Source of the DNA: Asbonarchaeum sp964517675
GTDB taxonomy: Archaea > Nanohalarchaeota > Nanosalinia > Nanosalinales > Nanoanaerosalinaceae
Length of the DNA: 64,000 nt
Assembly: GCA_964517675.1 (NCBI GenBank)
Contig: CAZFEL010000001.1
Coordinates: 372,001-436,000 of the forward strand
Direction of reading: 5' to 3'
Shown here: positions 8,185-16,946 of the stretch, piece after piece
How the letters are laid out: every line of letters starts with the position of its first letter
How positions within the stretch are numbered: position 1 is the first letter of the stretch
Made by a program: the position numbers and the translations under genes
Notes under the pieces: model-generated
Database searches by the model: none
What the model saw: the letters and a program-made list of their open reading frames with translations, nothing else
What the model was told of the DNA's origin: nothing

Positions 8185-8646
8185 ATGGATATCGATGCCG
8201 TGCGGTACATCGTGGCAGGGACGGAGCCGGAACAGCGTGTCCGGCTGCTGGCGATCGGGGCCGTGTTGCTGGATACGGTGACGACCATCTATCTGCTGTA
8301 CTTCTCGGGGCTACCGGTGATGGAGTTCAACCCGCTCGGTGCCTTGATGTACGAGGGCTTTGTCGGTGAGGTCCTGTTCATGGCGGTGCCGCTTTTCAAC
8401 GTCCTGCTGTTGCTGTACCTGCCGGGACTGCTTGGGGATGCGGTAGCGGTCTCGAACATCGTCGTCCACCTGTTCGCGACGGTGATCAACACGAGTCACC
8501 TGATGCGGCTGCCCCTGGAGTCGGTCATCGGGGTGCCGGCGGGTGATGCGTATGTCTTTGCGATCACTGCTGGCTCCGGTGCCGGTGTGATGTATTATCT
8601 CCCCGCAATTATCGAGCGCTGGCACAGCTATGAGGGCTCGCGGTAG
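8185..8646 (+). CDS. DUF5658-like membrane protein
   Basis: 153 aa with four hydrophobic segments. The LLDTVTTIYLLYF segment followed by EFNPLG is the pattern of the DUF5658 family, common in haloarchaea and of unknown function. The ATG at 8185 is about 29 bp after ATTTAAAT. Its 3' end overlaps the convergent hydrolase gene by 19 bases. Confidence 0.7.
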   Translation: MDIDAVRYIVAGTEPEQRVRLLAIGAVLLDTVTTIYLLYFSGLPVMEFNPLGALMYEGFVGEVLFMAVPLFNVLLLLYLPGLLGDAVAVSNIVVHLFATVINTSHLMRLPLESVIGVPAGDAYVFAITAGSGAGVMYYLPAIIERWHSYEGSR

Positions 8647-9071
8647 ATGGTCATGAGCACGACGAAGGCGGTGAGAAGGAGGAGATCGATCGCGTACCAG
8701 CTGACGAACCAGGCACCTACTTCTGGATAGATGTCGATACCGTAGCTGAACTCGAGGGGGTACAGGAAGTTGTACGGGGCAGAGATGACATCGAGCAGGA
8801 TGTGGGTGCTGAAGCCGCCGAAAAGGAGGGTGAAATACTGTCTGGTCCTGTCGCTGGTCACCAAGACGCCGATCCCGATAGGGATGAGGATGAGCAGTGA
8901 ATGGCTCCAGGAGACACGGCCTGCGAGGGTGAGATGCGGGTTGAGAAGGTCAGGCAGGATGCCGAAGACCCCGATAGCGGTGAGGAACCGGTCAGATATC
9001 GTCCTGTCCTGCCACCTGCCGTACAGCAACAGCCCGACCATGGGGGCGAGGATGTGTGCCGTCGGGAGCAT
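8628..9071 (-). CDS. Membrane-bound metal-dependent hydrolase (YdjM/DUF457-like)
   Basis: 147 aa. An N-terminal PTAHILAP supplies a His; GILPDLLNPH supplies Asp and His; SWSHSLL and STHILLDVIS supply the remaining metal ligands of this family. Several hydrophobic helices span the membrane. The start codon lies only 4 nt after the 3' end of tRNA-Gln, and no TATA element is visible inside the tRNA. The mRNA is therefore probably released by tRNA 3' processing. Confidence 0.75.
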   Translation of the reverse strand: MLPTAHILAPMVGLLLYGRWQDRTISDRFLTAIGVFGILPDLLNPHLTLAGRVSWSHSLLILIPIGIGVLVTSDRTRQYFTLLFGGFSTHILLDVISAPYNFLYPLEFSYGIDIYPEVGAWFVSWYAIDLLLLTAFVVLMTIYREPS

Positions 9072-9075
9072 GTGA

Positions 9076-9186
9076 TAGCCCGGCCCGGATTCGAACCAGG
9101 GTCAGGAGGTGTCTTCATTTCCATTCTCCTGGCGGAGAATGCGGAGTTCCAAAGCCTCCTATGTTTGACCGCTACACCACCGGGCT
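9076..9186 (-). tRNA. tRNA-Gln (TTG) with intron
   Basis: Acceptor AGCCCGG (9186-9180) pairs with CCGGGCT (9083-9077); the discriminator is A. The anticodon stem GGAGG / CCTCC encloses the loop CTTTGGA, giving anticodon TTG. About 38 nt are inserted at the canonical site after position 37, able to form a bulge-helix-bulge. The T-arm is CCTGG-TTCGAAT-CCGGG. The mature length is 73 nt. Confidence 0.92.
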
Positions 9187-9205
9187 ATTGTTCGTCTGGT
9201 GATCT

Positions 9206-9303
9206 CCCGGTGCGTGTATCGCTACACCACCGGGCTATGATTGTCGTGTCGATGTTCCGGTGGTGTGTTAAGCACCGTCAGGTGCGTCCTGCACCACCGG
9301 GCT
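9206..9303 (-). repeat. Two tRNA-Gln-like leader modules that fold as hairpins
   Basis: The 5' leader of tRNA-Gln holds two further copies of the tRNA start. Both read (A)ATAGCCCGGTGGTG like the tRNA itself. The first (from 9303) folds CCGGTGGTG with CACCACCGG around an inner GCACC-TGAC-GGTGC. The second (from 9236) folds CCCGGTG-GTGTA with TACAC-G-CACCGGG around a GCGA tetraloop. Neither continues into a tRNA body. Confidence 0.7.
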
Positions 9304-9340
9304 ATTGTGTTCCTGTCCTTGTGAAGAGGTAGGCGACGGA

Positions 9341-9350
9341 GGTTTAAAAG
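9341..9350 (-). promoter_or_regulatory. TATA box of the tRNA-Gln transcript
   Basis: CTTTTAAACC on the minus strand. It predicts a start near 9318, so the tRNA would have a leader of about 130 nt that includes both hairpin modules. Confidence 0.5.
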
Positions 9351-9355
9351 ATGTG

Positions 9356-9886
9356 TCAGAGGGCCTGGAGGATGTGCAGACTGATACCGGCGAGGGGCAA
9401 TGCACCGATCCCGACGAGGAGATACCCGACGACGCGTTCCCTGTCGGAGATCTCGTCACCGGTCACCCGGTACGTGTCCTCGTATTCATCCGGTTCGATC
9501 ACGACGGTCGAGGCTGTTACATCCCCGAGACGCTGACTGTACCGGGTGGCGGTCGCGAGCCCGATGCCAAAGAGATAGACCGTCGGTATCTCGAGGAGGC
9601 GGACGGCGTTGCGGATGGCGGCGTCGCGGTATCCTATCTCGCTGCCGTCTTTCTTGACGACGACGAGACCGAAGCGACGTTTCATCGGGGTCTGGCCGTC
9701 CCGGCCCTCGAAGTAGATGAAATAAAAGATGTTGGCAAGTGCGATGACTCCTATCGCTGCTATGATACCGATACCCGAGAACAAGATGATCAGCGGGATG
9801 CCCAGTACTGCACCGATCACCGTCGCTGCGAGATGGTCGATGATGACGGTTGAGCGAGAGACGAGCGAGGCTGTCGGGGCGTCCAT
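9356..9886 (-). CDS. RDD family membrane protein
   Basis: 176 aa. The N-terminal SRSTVIIDHLAA keeps the Arg and Asp of the RDD family. GQTPMKRRFGLVVVKKDG and GYRDAAIRNAVRLL match its central loop and helix. About four hydrophobic segments are seen. Some RDD proteins transport Na+ or compatible solutes, which would fit a saline habitat; the exact role is unknown. It follows eS1 by 13 bp. Confidence 0.8.
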   Translation of the reverse strand: MDAPTASLVSRSTVIIDHLAATVIGAVLGIPLIILFSGIGIIAAIGVIALANIFYFIYFEGRDGQTPMKRRFGLVVVKKDGSEIGYRDAAIRNAVRLLEIPTVYLFGIGLATATRYSQRLGDVTASTVVIEPDEYEDTYRVTGDEISDRERVVGYLLVGIGALPLAGISLHILQAL

Positions 9887-9898
9887 GGCTCGGACCTA

Positions 9899-10453
9899 TC
9901 AATCGAGGCGCTCTGTCTTCCGGAACTCGATCGTCCTGAGGGGGTAGATCTTCTTGCATTCCTCGTTGATCTTGTTCTGGATCTCGTTCTGGAAGATGTC
10001 GCGCATGAAATCGTCGACGTCCTTCTTGGACGCGTGATCCTCGACGATCTCCTCCATCCGCTTGCGGATGTCGGTCTTTGCAGACGAGTGTGTGTTCTTG
10101 ATCGTGGTGGCGACGAGCTTGACCCTGACACGCTGGTCGTCTTTGGTCTCGACATCGACGACGTGGTCGATGCGATCGGTGTGTCGTCGCACCATCTTGG
10201 AGATGTATTCCTTCGAGGTATCGTGGCCAACGAGTTCTGTCTTTGCCTTCTTGCCATCGATGGTCTTGACCTGGAGATAGACATCGATGTAGTACTTGTC
10301 CGAGGCCGGCATGACATCCTTCAGGTTGACCTTGACCGTCCTGTTGTCGACCTTCCGCTCCTTGTCTGCCGGTGTTTCCGCGACTACCTCATTGTCGAAG
10401 ATGTCGGGCGCGACGAGTTCGTACCAATCCTTCTGGATGACTGATTTTGCCAT
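9899..10453 (-). CDS. rps3ae: Ribosomal protein eS1 (S3Ae)
   Basis: 184 aa. It begins MAKSVIQKDWYELVAPDIFD, typical of archaeal eS1. Internal FVGH-like VGHDTSKEYISKMVRR and the C-terminal FMRDIFQNEIQNKINEECKKIYPLR are also diagnostic. It is a small-subunit protein near the mRNA exit. The ATG at 10453 was chosen by family start; the upstream frame is non-coding. It ends the uS15-DHH-eS1 unit, a well-known archaeal gene order. Confidence 0.95.
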   Translation of the reverse strand: MAKSVIQKDWYELVAPDIFDNEVVAETPADKERKVDNRTVKVNLKDVMPASDKYYIDVYLQVKTIDGKKAKTELVGHDTSKEYISKMVRRHTDRIDHVVDVETKDDQRVRVKLVATTIKNTHSSAKTDIRKRMEEIVEDHASKKDVDDFMRDIFQNEIQNKINEECKKIYPLRTIEFRKTERLD

Positions 10454-10473
10454 TGTTGACCACGCTTGACCTG

Positions 10474-11865
10474 TTAGAGTATACGTTCCTTGGAGGGAAC
10501 AGACTCTGTCAGACGTTCCTCCACGACCTTTATAAACCTTTCTTGTTCCTCCCGTGGGATCTTCCCGCCGGCTGCTGACTGGTGTCCACCGCCCTCGCCG
10601 CCGACCTCGGCACATGCATCCTCCATCACCTCGTTGATGGCGAACCCATCTTCCGCCAGCTCATCGGCGGCCCGTGCGGATATCTTCAGGTGTTCCTCTC
10701 CTTTCTCCGCCAGCCCCATCACGACAGGACCTGGCACGATATCGGACTTGATACATATAGTGGCGACCGTCCCGATCATATTCGCGTGGATCCTGCTACC
10801 GGCGGTTATGATCGTCCCGTGTTCGGTATCTTGGACGACATCGCTGTTGTCCTTGTTGTCTTCCACGTAGGATAGGTAGGTCCCGATCTTGCGGCCGTAC
10901 TTCCGCTTCATCTTGTGGGCCAGTTCGAAATCCTCCTTGAGACAGATCTCTAGACCGGCCTCAGGGCGCTCTAGGCGGCCGCAGGCGTTGAGCAGCGAGG
11001 CGAACTCCCGTATCTCCCAGCCGTTGTCCAGAACATAGACATCACCGAGAAGATCCTCGATATCGCCGTGGCCTCTGGTGATGAGGCCGTGGACGATCTC
11101 TTTTTCCTCCGTGAGGCTGAGATCCGCCAGTGACCGCCAGTCGCCGTTCTCATCCTTGAGATCGAGGCCGATGCTGGACAGGAACTGGACTGCCCCGCCC
11201 TCATCGTTCGTGATGCCATCGAGGTACGGGTCGGTCGTCCTCGCGAGGGCTGTCGGGAGCTTCTTGCCCCGGCGCCCGTACAGGCGCAGACCCTTCTTGA
11301 CGGTGATCAGGCCCTCCTCCTCTGCCTGGTGGACGAAGTCCTCGTTGATGCCGAGGTAGACATCGTCCTCCCGCTGAACGTCCCCTGTCGCCCCGATGAG
11401 CGCGTACGGCAGGAGGTCGGTGTTTTTCTCATTCATCGCCTCTGCGACGAGGTAGGTCACACCGGCCCCGGAGATCATCTCTCCGCCATCGATCCCGACG
11501 AGATGCGGGTTGACGTGGACAGACGGCTCGAAATCGCTGTCCTGGGGTTCGTGGTGGTCGAGGATCGCTATCTCCCGGTCCCCGATGACATCCTCGATGG
11601 TCCTGAGCTGGCCGCTGCCGATGTCGGTGAACAGGACGATGGGCTGGTCGCGTTCGAACAGTTCCTCCTTCAACTTCTCTTCGGTCAGTTCATCGAGAAA
11701 GACCTGTTCGAACTCCTTACCCGCACGGTCGAGCATCTGGTTGGCGACGATCGCGGAGGCGATTCCATCGCAGTCATAATGGCTGAACACGAGGATGGGG
11801 TCCTCGGTACCGTTGAGAAAGGAGGCTGCATCTGCCGCTGGTTCTGATAGGTTCTCCCTCATCAT
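10474..11865 (-). CDS. DHH-family single-strand exonuclease (RecJ/GAN-like)
   Basis: 463 aa. DHH motifs are clear: FSHYDCDGIAS, FTDIGSG, ILDHHEPQD and a Cys/His-rich ATGD segment. The DHHA1 end carries GGEGGGHQSAAGG, the substrate-binding loop. Related archaeal proteins (GAN/RecJ) associate with GINS and the replicative helicase. The location between uS15 and eS1 is conserved in archaea. Two adjacent ATGs exist at 11865/11862. Confidence 0.9.
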   Translation of the reverse strand: MMRENLSEPAADAASFLNGTEDPILVFSHYDCDGIASAIVANQMLDRAGKEFEQVFLDELTEEKLKEELFERDQPIVLFTDIGSGQLRTIEDVIGDREIAILDHHEPQDSDFEPSVHVNPHLVGIDGGEMISGAGVTYLVAEAMNEKNTDLLPYALIGATGDVQREDDVYLGINEDFVHQAEEEGLITVKKGLRLYGRRGKKLPTALARTTDPYLDGITNDEGGAVQFLSSIGLDLKDENGDWRSLADLSLTEEKEIVHGLITRGHGDIEDLLGDVYVLDNGWEIREFASLLNACGRLERPEAGLEICLKEDFELAHKMKRKYGRKIGTYLSYVEDNKDNSDVVQDTEHGTIITAGSRIHANMIGTVATICIKSDIVPGPVVMGLAEKGEEHLKISARAADELAEDGFAINEVMEDACAEVGGEGGGHQSAAGGKIPREEQERFIKVVEERLTESVPSKERIL

Positions 11866-11898
11866 GTGTCACTATCCCGGGTCACAGAAAGACCGCCG

Positions 11899-12348
11899 TC
11901 ACTCGACCCTGAGCTGTGCCTCGTTGAGGCTATAGGACCAGTCGTCGGGGATTTCATCGCCCCGGTAGTAGTCCGCAAGCCTGCGGATCTTGGATTCGGT
12001 CAGGTTGAGGTTCCGCCGTGCCTCATCGTCCTCGCCGTGCTCGTCGATGTGCTGGCTGATCCTGACTGCCTTCTCCATGAGATTGTACAGGTCCTCGGGG
12101 ATCTCCTGTGCGAGGTCGTTGTCCTCGAGGATCTCTGTGATGCTGTTGCCGGTGATCTCTTTGACATCGGGCACGCCGTACCGGTCGCGGAGCTTGCGTC
12201 CAATCTCGGAGGCGCGGAGTCCCTGATCTGCGAGCTTCTCGATGAGCTGGATGATCTCGTCCTCATCGTAGACGACCCAGCTGGTATCGGGGTTTCTGGG
12301 CTTTGTCGAGCCTGAGCTTCCGCGCCGTGCAGAGTGCATACGTGCCAT
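11899..12348 (-). CDS. rps15: Ribosomal protein uS15
   Basis: 149 aa, normal for archaea. MARMHSARRGSSGSTKP is the family start, with GGTGAT just upstream. The C-terminal LNLTESKIRRLADYYRG binds 16S rRNA. Promoter ATTTAAAAC lies near 12390. It opens the uS15-DHH-eS1 unit. Confidence 0.95.
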   Translation of the reverse strand: MARMHSARRGSSGSTKPRNPDTSWVVYDEDEIIQLIEKLADQGLRASEIGRKLRDRYGVPDVKEITGNSITEILEDNDLAQEIPEDLYNLMEKAVRISQHIDEHGEDDEARRNLNLTESKIRRLADYYRGDEIPDDWSYSLNEAQLRVE

Positions 12349-12410
12349 GATATCACCGGTCTCCGTGCTGTAAGGCATTCCTGCCGAAGTTTTAAATAGG
12401 CTTCCACGGT

Positions 12411-12998
12411 TTAGCCGCTGTACCGCCCCCGCTCGTTGAGATCCTCCAGGCGGTCGAGGACTGCCTCTGCCTGGCTGTACTGGTCGCGGTAGCCGTCCAC
12501 GATCGCCCCGAAGGCCGCATCGGTGACGGTGAAGTGAGTGGCTTCGAGGACCTGGTACAGCAGCCGCAGATCGGTCGCCCGGTCCTCGGTCCGCTGGGAG
12601 AAAAAACCCAGCCCGAAGTCGATGAAGACGGGCTCGTTGTCCCTGACGATGATGTTCGAGGTCGTCAGGTCGCCGTGTATGATATCGCGGTCGTGGAGCC
12701 GTCCGATGTCCCGGCCGATCCGCTCCCAGAGATCGTCCCGGTCCTCAAAGACGTCACGGAGCTTGTCCCCGTTGATGAAGGACATGGTGAGACTGGTGTC
12801 GTCGCACTCGAGGACATCCGGGGTCTGGACGCCTGCCTGCTGGCTCCGCTCAAGGAGCCGTGCCTCCTGTTCTGTCCGTTCCCCACGGAGCCGTTTGTCC
12901 AGTGCAGGGTGGCGGTAGCCCTTGGGGACGCGTTCTTTGATCAGTCGATCACCGTCCCGCCGGAGCTCGGCCTCGGCGCCTCTGTGGTCAGGACACAT
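12411..12998 (-). CDS. bud32: KEOPS subunit Bud32 (p53-related kinase)
   Basis: 195 aa, one domain. The kinase signature is IIHGDLTTSNIIV with FIDFGLGFFS (DFG) and EDRATDLRLLYQVLE, diagnostic for Bud32. It is an atypical small kinase/ATPase that activates Kae1 in t6A synthesis on tRNA. In many euryarchaea Bud32 is fused to Kae1; here it is separate, with Kae1 4 kb away. Confidence 0.92.
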   Translation of the reverse strand: MCPDHRGAEAELRRDGDRLIKERVPKGYRHPALDKRLRGERTEQEARLLERSQQAGVQTPDVLECDDTSLTMSFINGDKLRDVFEDRDDLWERIGRDIGRLHDRDIIHGDLTTSNIIVRDNEPVFIDFGLGFFSQRTEDRATDLRLLYQVLEATHFTVTDAAFGAIVDGYRDQYSQAEAVLDRLEDLNERGRYSG

Positions 12999-13016
12999 CG
13001 TTAAGTATCGTGGTGC

Positions 13017-13027
13017 CTATATTTATC
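13017..13027. promoter_or_regulatory. Bidirectional TATA element between bud32 and kef1
   Basis: CTATATTTATC centred at 13022. It is 24 bp from the bud32 start and 33 bp from the antiporter ATG, or 24 bp from an in-frame GTG at 13046. Confidence 0.5.
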
Positions 13028-13054
13028 ACAGTTACCGGACCATCTGTGATCGAA

Positions 13055-14740
13055 ATGTCGGAGGTTTCTCTGCTGGCCGCTGATTTTGCCATTCTCATCG
13101 TCACAGTGACGGTGCTGAGTTTTCTGGCACAGCGGACAGGACAGCCTAAGATCGTCGCCTACATCATATCGGGCATCGTGCTGGGTCCTGTCCTACTCAA
13201 TGTCGTCTCGGAGACGGAGCTCATCTCCATGCTCTCTGAGCTCGGTCTGGCGTTCTTGCTGTTCCTCATCGGTATCGAGATGGATTTCGAAGAGATTCGA
13301 GATATCTTCAAACCAGTTACACGTATAGCTCTCTTCCAGACGGTGATGCAGACATCTCTAGCGTTTGCTGTCTCCTATTTCCTTGGTTTCAGCCTCATCG
13401 AGACGTTCATCCTTGCGATGGCAACCGTGTTCGGGTCTACGCCGGAGGTCGTCAAGCTGCTCTCGGACAAGGACGAGATTTCGACACTGCCGGCCAAGAT
13501 CGATGTCGGTGTGTTGCTGGTTCAGGATGTGATTTTGATCGTCACGCTGGCGCTGCTGAGTGCTCCCAGCCTGACCAGCATTGGGGTGGTAGCGTGGAGT
13601 CTGGCCAAGATTGTTGTCCTGATAGCGTTTATCGGTGGGATATCATACCTTGCGTCCCAGCATATCCTCGGTCGTCACTTCCGGAATATCCTTGGGAGCG
13701 AGAATGCGTTTTTCATCCACGGGATAGCATGGGCATTCCTGTTCATCTTCGTCTCGGAGTACCTCCAGATATCCGTCGAGATCGGTGCGTTTCTGGCGGG
13801 GCTGAGTCTCGGCCAGATGCAGTACAGCAGCGAGATGAAAGAACGCATCCAGCCGCTGACGGATTTCTTCATGGTCGTGTTTTTCTCAGGCATCGGGCTG
13901 TCCCTGACCCGGACGAATCTGTTCATGTACTGGCGTGAGGCCCTGTTTGCCTCGATCTTCTTGATGGCAGGGAACTTCCTGATCATGTTCTATCTGATTG
14001 ACCGGGAGAAGTTCACTCCGGAGACATCGTTCAAGGGAAGCATCAATATGACACAGGTCAGTGAGTTCTCCCTCGTCGTGGGGGCCCTGGCGGTCTCGCA
14101 GGGGTTCATCGGCGAGCCGATCCTCGGCTACCTGAGCCTGATGGCGGTGATGACGATGGCGGTCTCAGCGTACTTCATCAACTACAACGAACAGATCTAC
14201 CAGCGGGTCAAGCACATCCTCGAGCGGTTCAACTCTGGGGAGAAAAAGGATGTGGCCTTCGATGCGCTCTCGGATCATGCTGTCATGGTTGGCTACACGG
14301 ACCTGGCACGGTCCGTCCTGCCGATTATTGAGGAGTACTTCGACGATATCGTGATCGTCGATCGGCATCCAGGCAATGTCGAGGAGCTGAGTATGATGGA
14401 TCATGAGTATATATTTGGAGATTTCAAACACGGTGGAATCAGGACCTCAGCCTCGATCAGGGATGCATCGTTCATCATCAGTTTCTCGGATGAGGACGCG
14501 GTCAACATGAAGATTCTCGAGGACAGGAGCGATGACGCTGCCGTGTTTGTCCGTGCGAAGGACAGGACCGAGGCAGCGGACCTCTACGATCTCGGTGCAG
14601 ATTATATCATCAGGAAAAACGTCCTCGCAGTCGAGAAGTTCATCGATCACCTCAGGACGTACCTGAACGACAGGAACGCGTTCATCCGTGAGACCCTACA
14701 GGAGTCAGAACGGCTGATATGGGGTGCTCATGATGGCTGA
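13055..14740 (+). CDS. Kef-type K+/H+ antiporter with RCK domain (CPA2)
   Basis: 561 aa. About 12 membrane segments (residues 1-380) form a Na+/H+ exchanger domain: QRTGQPKIVAYIISGIVLGP and GLAFLLFLIGIEMD are CPA2 landmarks. The C-terminus is a TrkA-N/RCK-like domain beginning HAVMVGYTDLARS, with VIVDRHP as the adenosine-binding Asp. The glycine loop reads GYTDLA, not GxGxxG, so nucleotide binding may be altered. The start could also be GTG at 13046. It overlaps the next antiporter gene, suggesting a joint complex. Confidence 0.85.
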   Translation: MSEVSLLAADFAILIVTVTVLSFLAQRTGQPKIVAYIISGIVLGPVLLNVVSETELISMLSELGLAFLLFLIGIEMDFEEIRDIFKPVTRIALFQTVMQTSLAFAVSYFLGFSLIETFILAMATVFGSTPEVVKLLSDKDEISTLPAKIDVGVLLVQDVILIVTLALLSAPSLTSIGVVAWSLAKIVVLIAFIGGISYLASQHILGRHFRNILGSENAFFIHGIAWAFLFIFVSEYLQISVEIGAFLAGLSLGQMQYSSEMKERIQPLTDFFMVVFFSGIGLSLTRTNLFMYWREALFASIFLMAGNFLIMFYLIDREKFTPETSFKGSINMTQVSEFSLVVGALAVSQGFIGEPILGYLSLMAVMTMAVSAYFINYNEQIYQRVKHILERFNSGEKKDVAFDALSDHAVMVGYTDLARSVLPIIEEYFDDIVIVDRHPGNVEELSMMDHEYIFGDFKHGGIRTSASIRDASFIISFSDEDAVNMKILEDRSDDAAVFVRAKDRTEAADLYDLGADYIIRKNVLAVEKFIDHLRTYLNDRNAFIRETLQESERLIWGAHDG

Positions 14741-16358
14741 GATGATCACGAATCTCACGATAATCTTCATAGCCGCATCGGCGATGCTGCTGATATTCCA
14801 CAGGTATAAACATCCTGCTATCCCCGCCTATCTTGCCGCTGGTATCCTCGTCGGTGATGTGGTCGGAGAGACCTTCGTTCTGGGCTTGGCACAGCTCGGT
14901 ATAGCGTTCCTCGTGTTCGTCTTCGGGATGAAGCTCAACATCGATCGGGTGTACCGCCTTGTCAGCGGTCATTTCACAGCCACGGTGCTCCAGGTTGGGG
15001 TTGTAGGGGGAGGTGCGTTCGCCATCGCCACTATATGGGGCTATGGAGTCATCGATTCTGCGCTCCTCGCGGTGACCGCCTCCCTCAGCTCGAGCCTGAT
15101 AGGGATGGAGCTGATGGAACGGGAGGAGGATATCACCCTGATCCACAATCGGCTCTCGGAGGCGATCAACCTCGTGCAGGACCTGTTGGGCATCCTCGCG
15201 TTCGTTCTGGTGGCGGCCTATCCGTTCTCCACGGCCAGCCTCGGATGGAGTCTCGGGATGGCGATGGCGCTGTTTGGGATGGCTCTGGTGGTCAGGGAGG
15301 CCCTGCCGTGGATGGTGGAACACTCTGACGGCTCCAGGGAGATCATGATGCTGTTCGGTCTCTCAACGTTGGCGGGGTTCATCGTGTTCGCGGAATGGAG
15401 CGGGTTCTCGCTGGTTGTCGGTTCCTTCGCCGCGGGTCTTGCGGCCTCGAAGTTCCCCTATAACCTTGAGATGATTGATACGGTCGGGTCACTGAAGGAT
15501 TTCTTCTCCGCTATCCTGTTTGTCTCACTCGGGGTGCTCATCACGTTCCCGACTGCCGAGGTACTCCTTCTCGCTGCAGCGCTGATATTCGTGACGATGC
15601 TGCTCAAACCTGCTGTCACGGTCCTGAGCCTGGAAGGCCATGGTTATGATTCCCGCACCGCTTACTTGACGGCCATTAATATCGACCAGATCAGTGAGTT
15701 TGCCCTCATCATGGCGATCCAGGCTTCGATAGCCGGGACGATCAGTCAGCCGGTCTTCGATGCGATCGTCCTGGCGGCCACGGTGACGATGTTACTCACA
15801 TCCTACACGGACAAATACGCGGAACGGCTCTATGATATCCTGGCGGAGCGTCAACACATCCACATCAGACCGAACAGGTCCGAGTACTATAATGTGCCGG
15901 ACGGCATCAGAGACCATACGGTGATAGCCGGATACGATGTTCAGGGGAGGATGATAGCGGAGTACCTCCGTGAGAGGGATGAACCGTTCGTCGTGATAGA
16001 CAACGATCCTGAGAGAGTCATCGAGGCCCGCGAGGAAGGCTATCCACATGTCTTCGGGAACGTGAGGAATGAAAGGACATGGGAGCGCGCTGGGTACACC
16101 GAGGCCCGTCTCATCATCTCGACAGTCCCTGTCAGCTCGACCTCGCGGTATATCGTGGACTTGGAGACGGACGCGGATATCATCATCCGGTCTGAAGATG
16201 TTGACGTGGCTACTGAGTTCGTCGATGAGTGTCTGTATGTCATCAACTCCGATCTCCTCGCAACGGAGAAACTCACGGAGCATATCCGGGGTTCTCTAGA
16301 GAATGAGAAGTACCGTGAGCGGTTGCGCGAGCAGAGCAGGCGGGATTTATTCGAGTAG
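14730..16358 (+). CDS. Second Kef-type K+/H+ antiporter with RCK domain
   Basis: 542 aa, same architecture as its neighbour: an N-terminal exchanger (HPAIPAYLAAGILVGDVVG, GIAFLVFVFGMKL) and a C-terminal TrkA-N-like domain (HTVIAGYDVQGRMIAEYL, VVIDNDPERV). The second glycine of the nucleotide loop is Asp. It starts 11 bp before the end of the first gene (ATG at 14730 or 14733). Tandem unequal paralogues suggest a heteromeric transporter. Confidence 0.85.
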   Translation: MMAEMITNLTIIFIAASAMLLIFHRYKHPAIPAYLAAGILVGDVVGETFVLGLAQLGIAFLVFVFGMKLNIDRVYRLVSGHFTATVLQVGVVGGGAFAIATIWGYGVIDSALLAVTASLSSSLIGMELMEREEDITLIHNRLSEAINLVQDLLGILAFVLVAAYPFSTASLGWSLGMAMALFGMALVVREALPWMVEHSDGSREIMMLFGLSTLAGFIVFAEWSGFSLVVGSFAAGLAASKFPYNLEMIDTVGSLKDFFSAILFVSLGVLITFPTAEVLLLAAALIFVTMLLKPAVTVLSLEGHGYDSRTAYLTAINIDQISEFALIMAIQASIAGTISQPVFDAIVLAATVTMLLTSYTDKYAERLYDILAERQHIHIRPNRSEYYNVPDGIRDHTVIAGYDVQGRMIAEYLRERDEPFVVIDNDPERVIEAREEGYPHVFGNVRNERTWERAGYTEARLIISTVPVSSTSRYIVDLETDADIIIRSEDVDVATEFVDECLYVINSDLLATEKLTEHIRGSLENEKYRERLREQSRRDLFE

Positions 16359-16946
16359 TTCGCCGATGCGCTGCTTGAGGACGTCGTGTCCTATCGCTCC
16401 CTCTCGATGGACCGTCATCCGGCCGTCCTCGAGATCGATGATGGTCGACGGAGGGTCATGATTGAGCTCGCCATCGTCGAGGATCACGTCCGCTGCCTCC
16501 CTGACGGCCGGGTCGATGTCCTCGATCCTGTACGAAGACGGTTCACCGGACAGGTTCGCGCTGGTCGCGACAACGGGGCCATCGATCCCGTGTGAGAGCT
16601 TCCGTGAGACCGCATGATCAGGCACGCGGAAGACGAAGTCCTCGTTCAGGGCATCGGGCACCCTTTCCCGTTTGTGGGCCACCAGGGTCAGCGGCCCAGG
16701 CATGAACCGATTGCAGACTCGTTCCTCCAGCTCGCTGGGTTCGCAGTACCGTTTTGCCATCCTGAGGTCCGCGACGATGGCGGTCAGTGGCTTGTCCCGT
16801 GGCCGTCTCTTGATATCGTAGATACGCTCGATCGCTTCCTCGTCCAGTGCATCGCAGCCGATCCCGTAGCATGTCTCTGTAGGGTATATGACGATACCAC
16901 CGTCTTTGAGGGATCTGACTGCTTCCTCGATATCGTTGTCATCCAT
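16347..16946 (-). CDS. sua5: Threonylcarbamoyl-AMP synthase (Sua5/YrdC)
   Basis: 199 aa, the short YrdC form without the Sua5 C-terminal domain. Motifs: VIYPTETCYGIGCDA, KRRPRDKPL and VVATSANLSGE. It makes threonylcarbamoyl-AMP from Thr, bicarbonate and ATP, the substrate that Kae1 places on tRNA A37. Its start overlaps the end of kae1 by 8 bases, so both steps of t6A synthesis are coupled. Its 3' end overlaps the convergent antiporter gene. Confidence 0.95.
   Translation of the reverse strand: MDDNDIEEAVRSLKDGGIVIYPTETCYGIGCDALDEEAIERIYDIKRRPRDKPLTAIVADLRMAKRYCEPSELEERVCNRFMPGPLTLVAHKRERVPDALNEDFVFRVPDHAVSRKLSHGIDGPVVATSANLSGEPSSYRIEDIDPAVREAADVILDDGELNHDPPSTIIDLEDGRMTVHREGAIGHDVLKQRIGELLE

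Noticed and set aside
9179..9303. CRISPR-like array
   Set aside because: The repeats differ in length and spacing (67 and 50 nt) and match tRNA-Gln; no cas gene is nearby.
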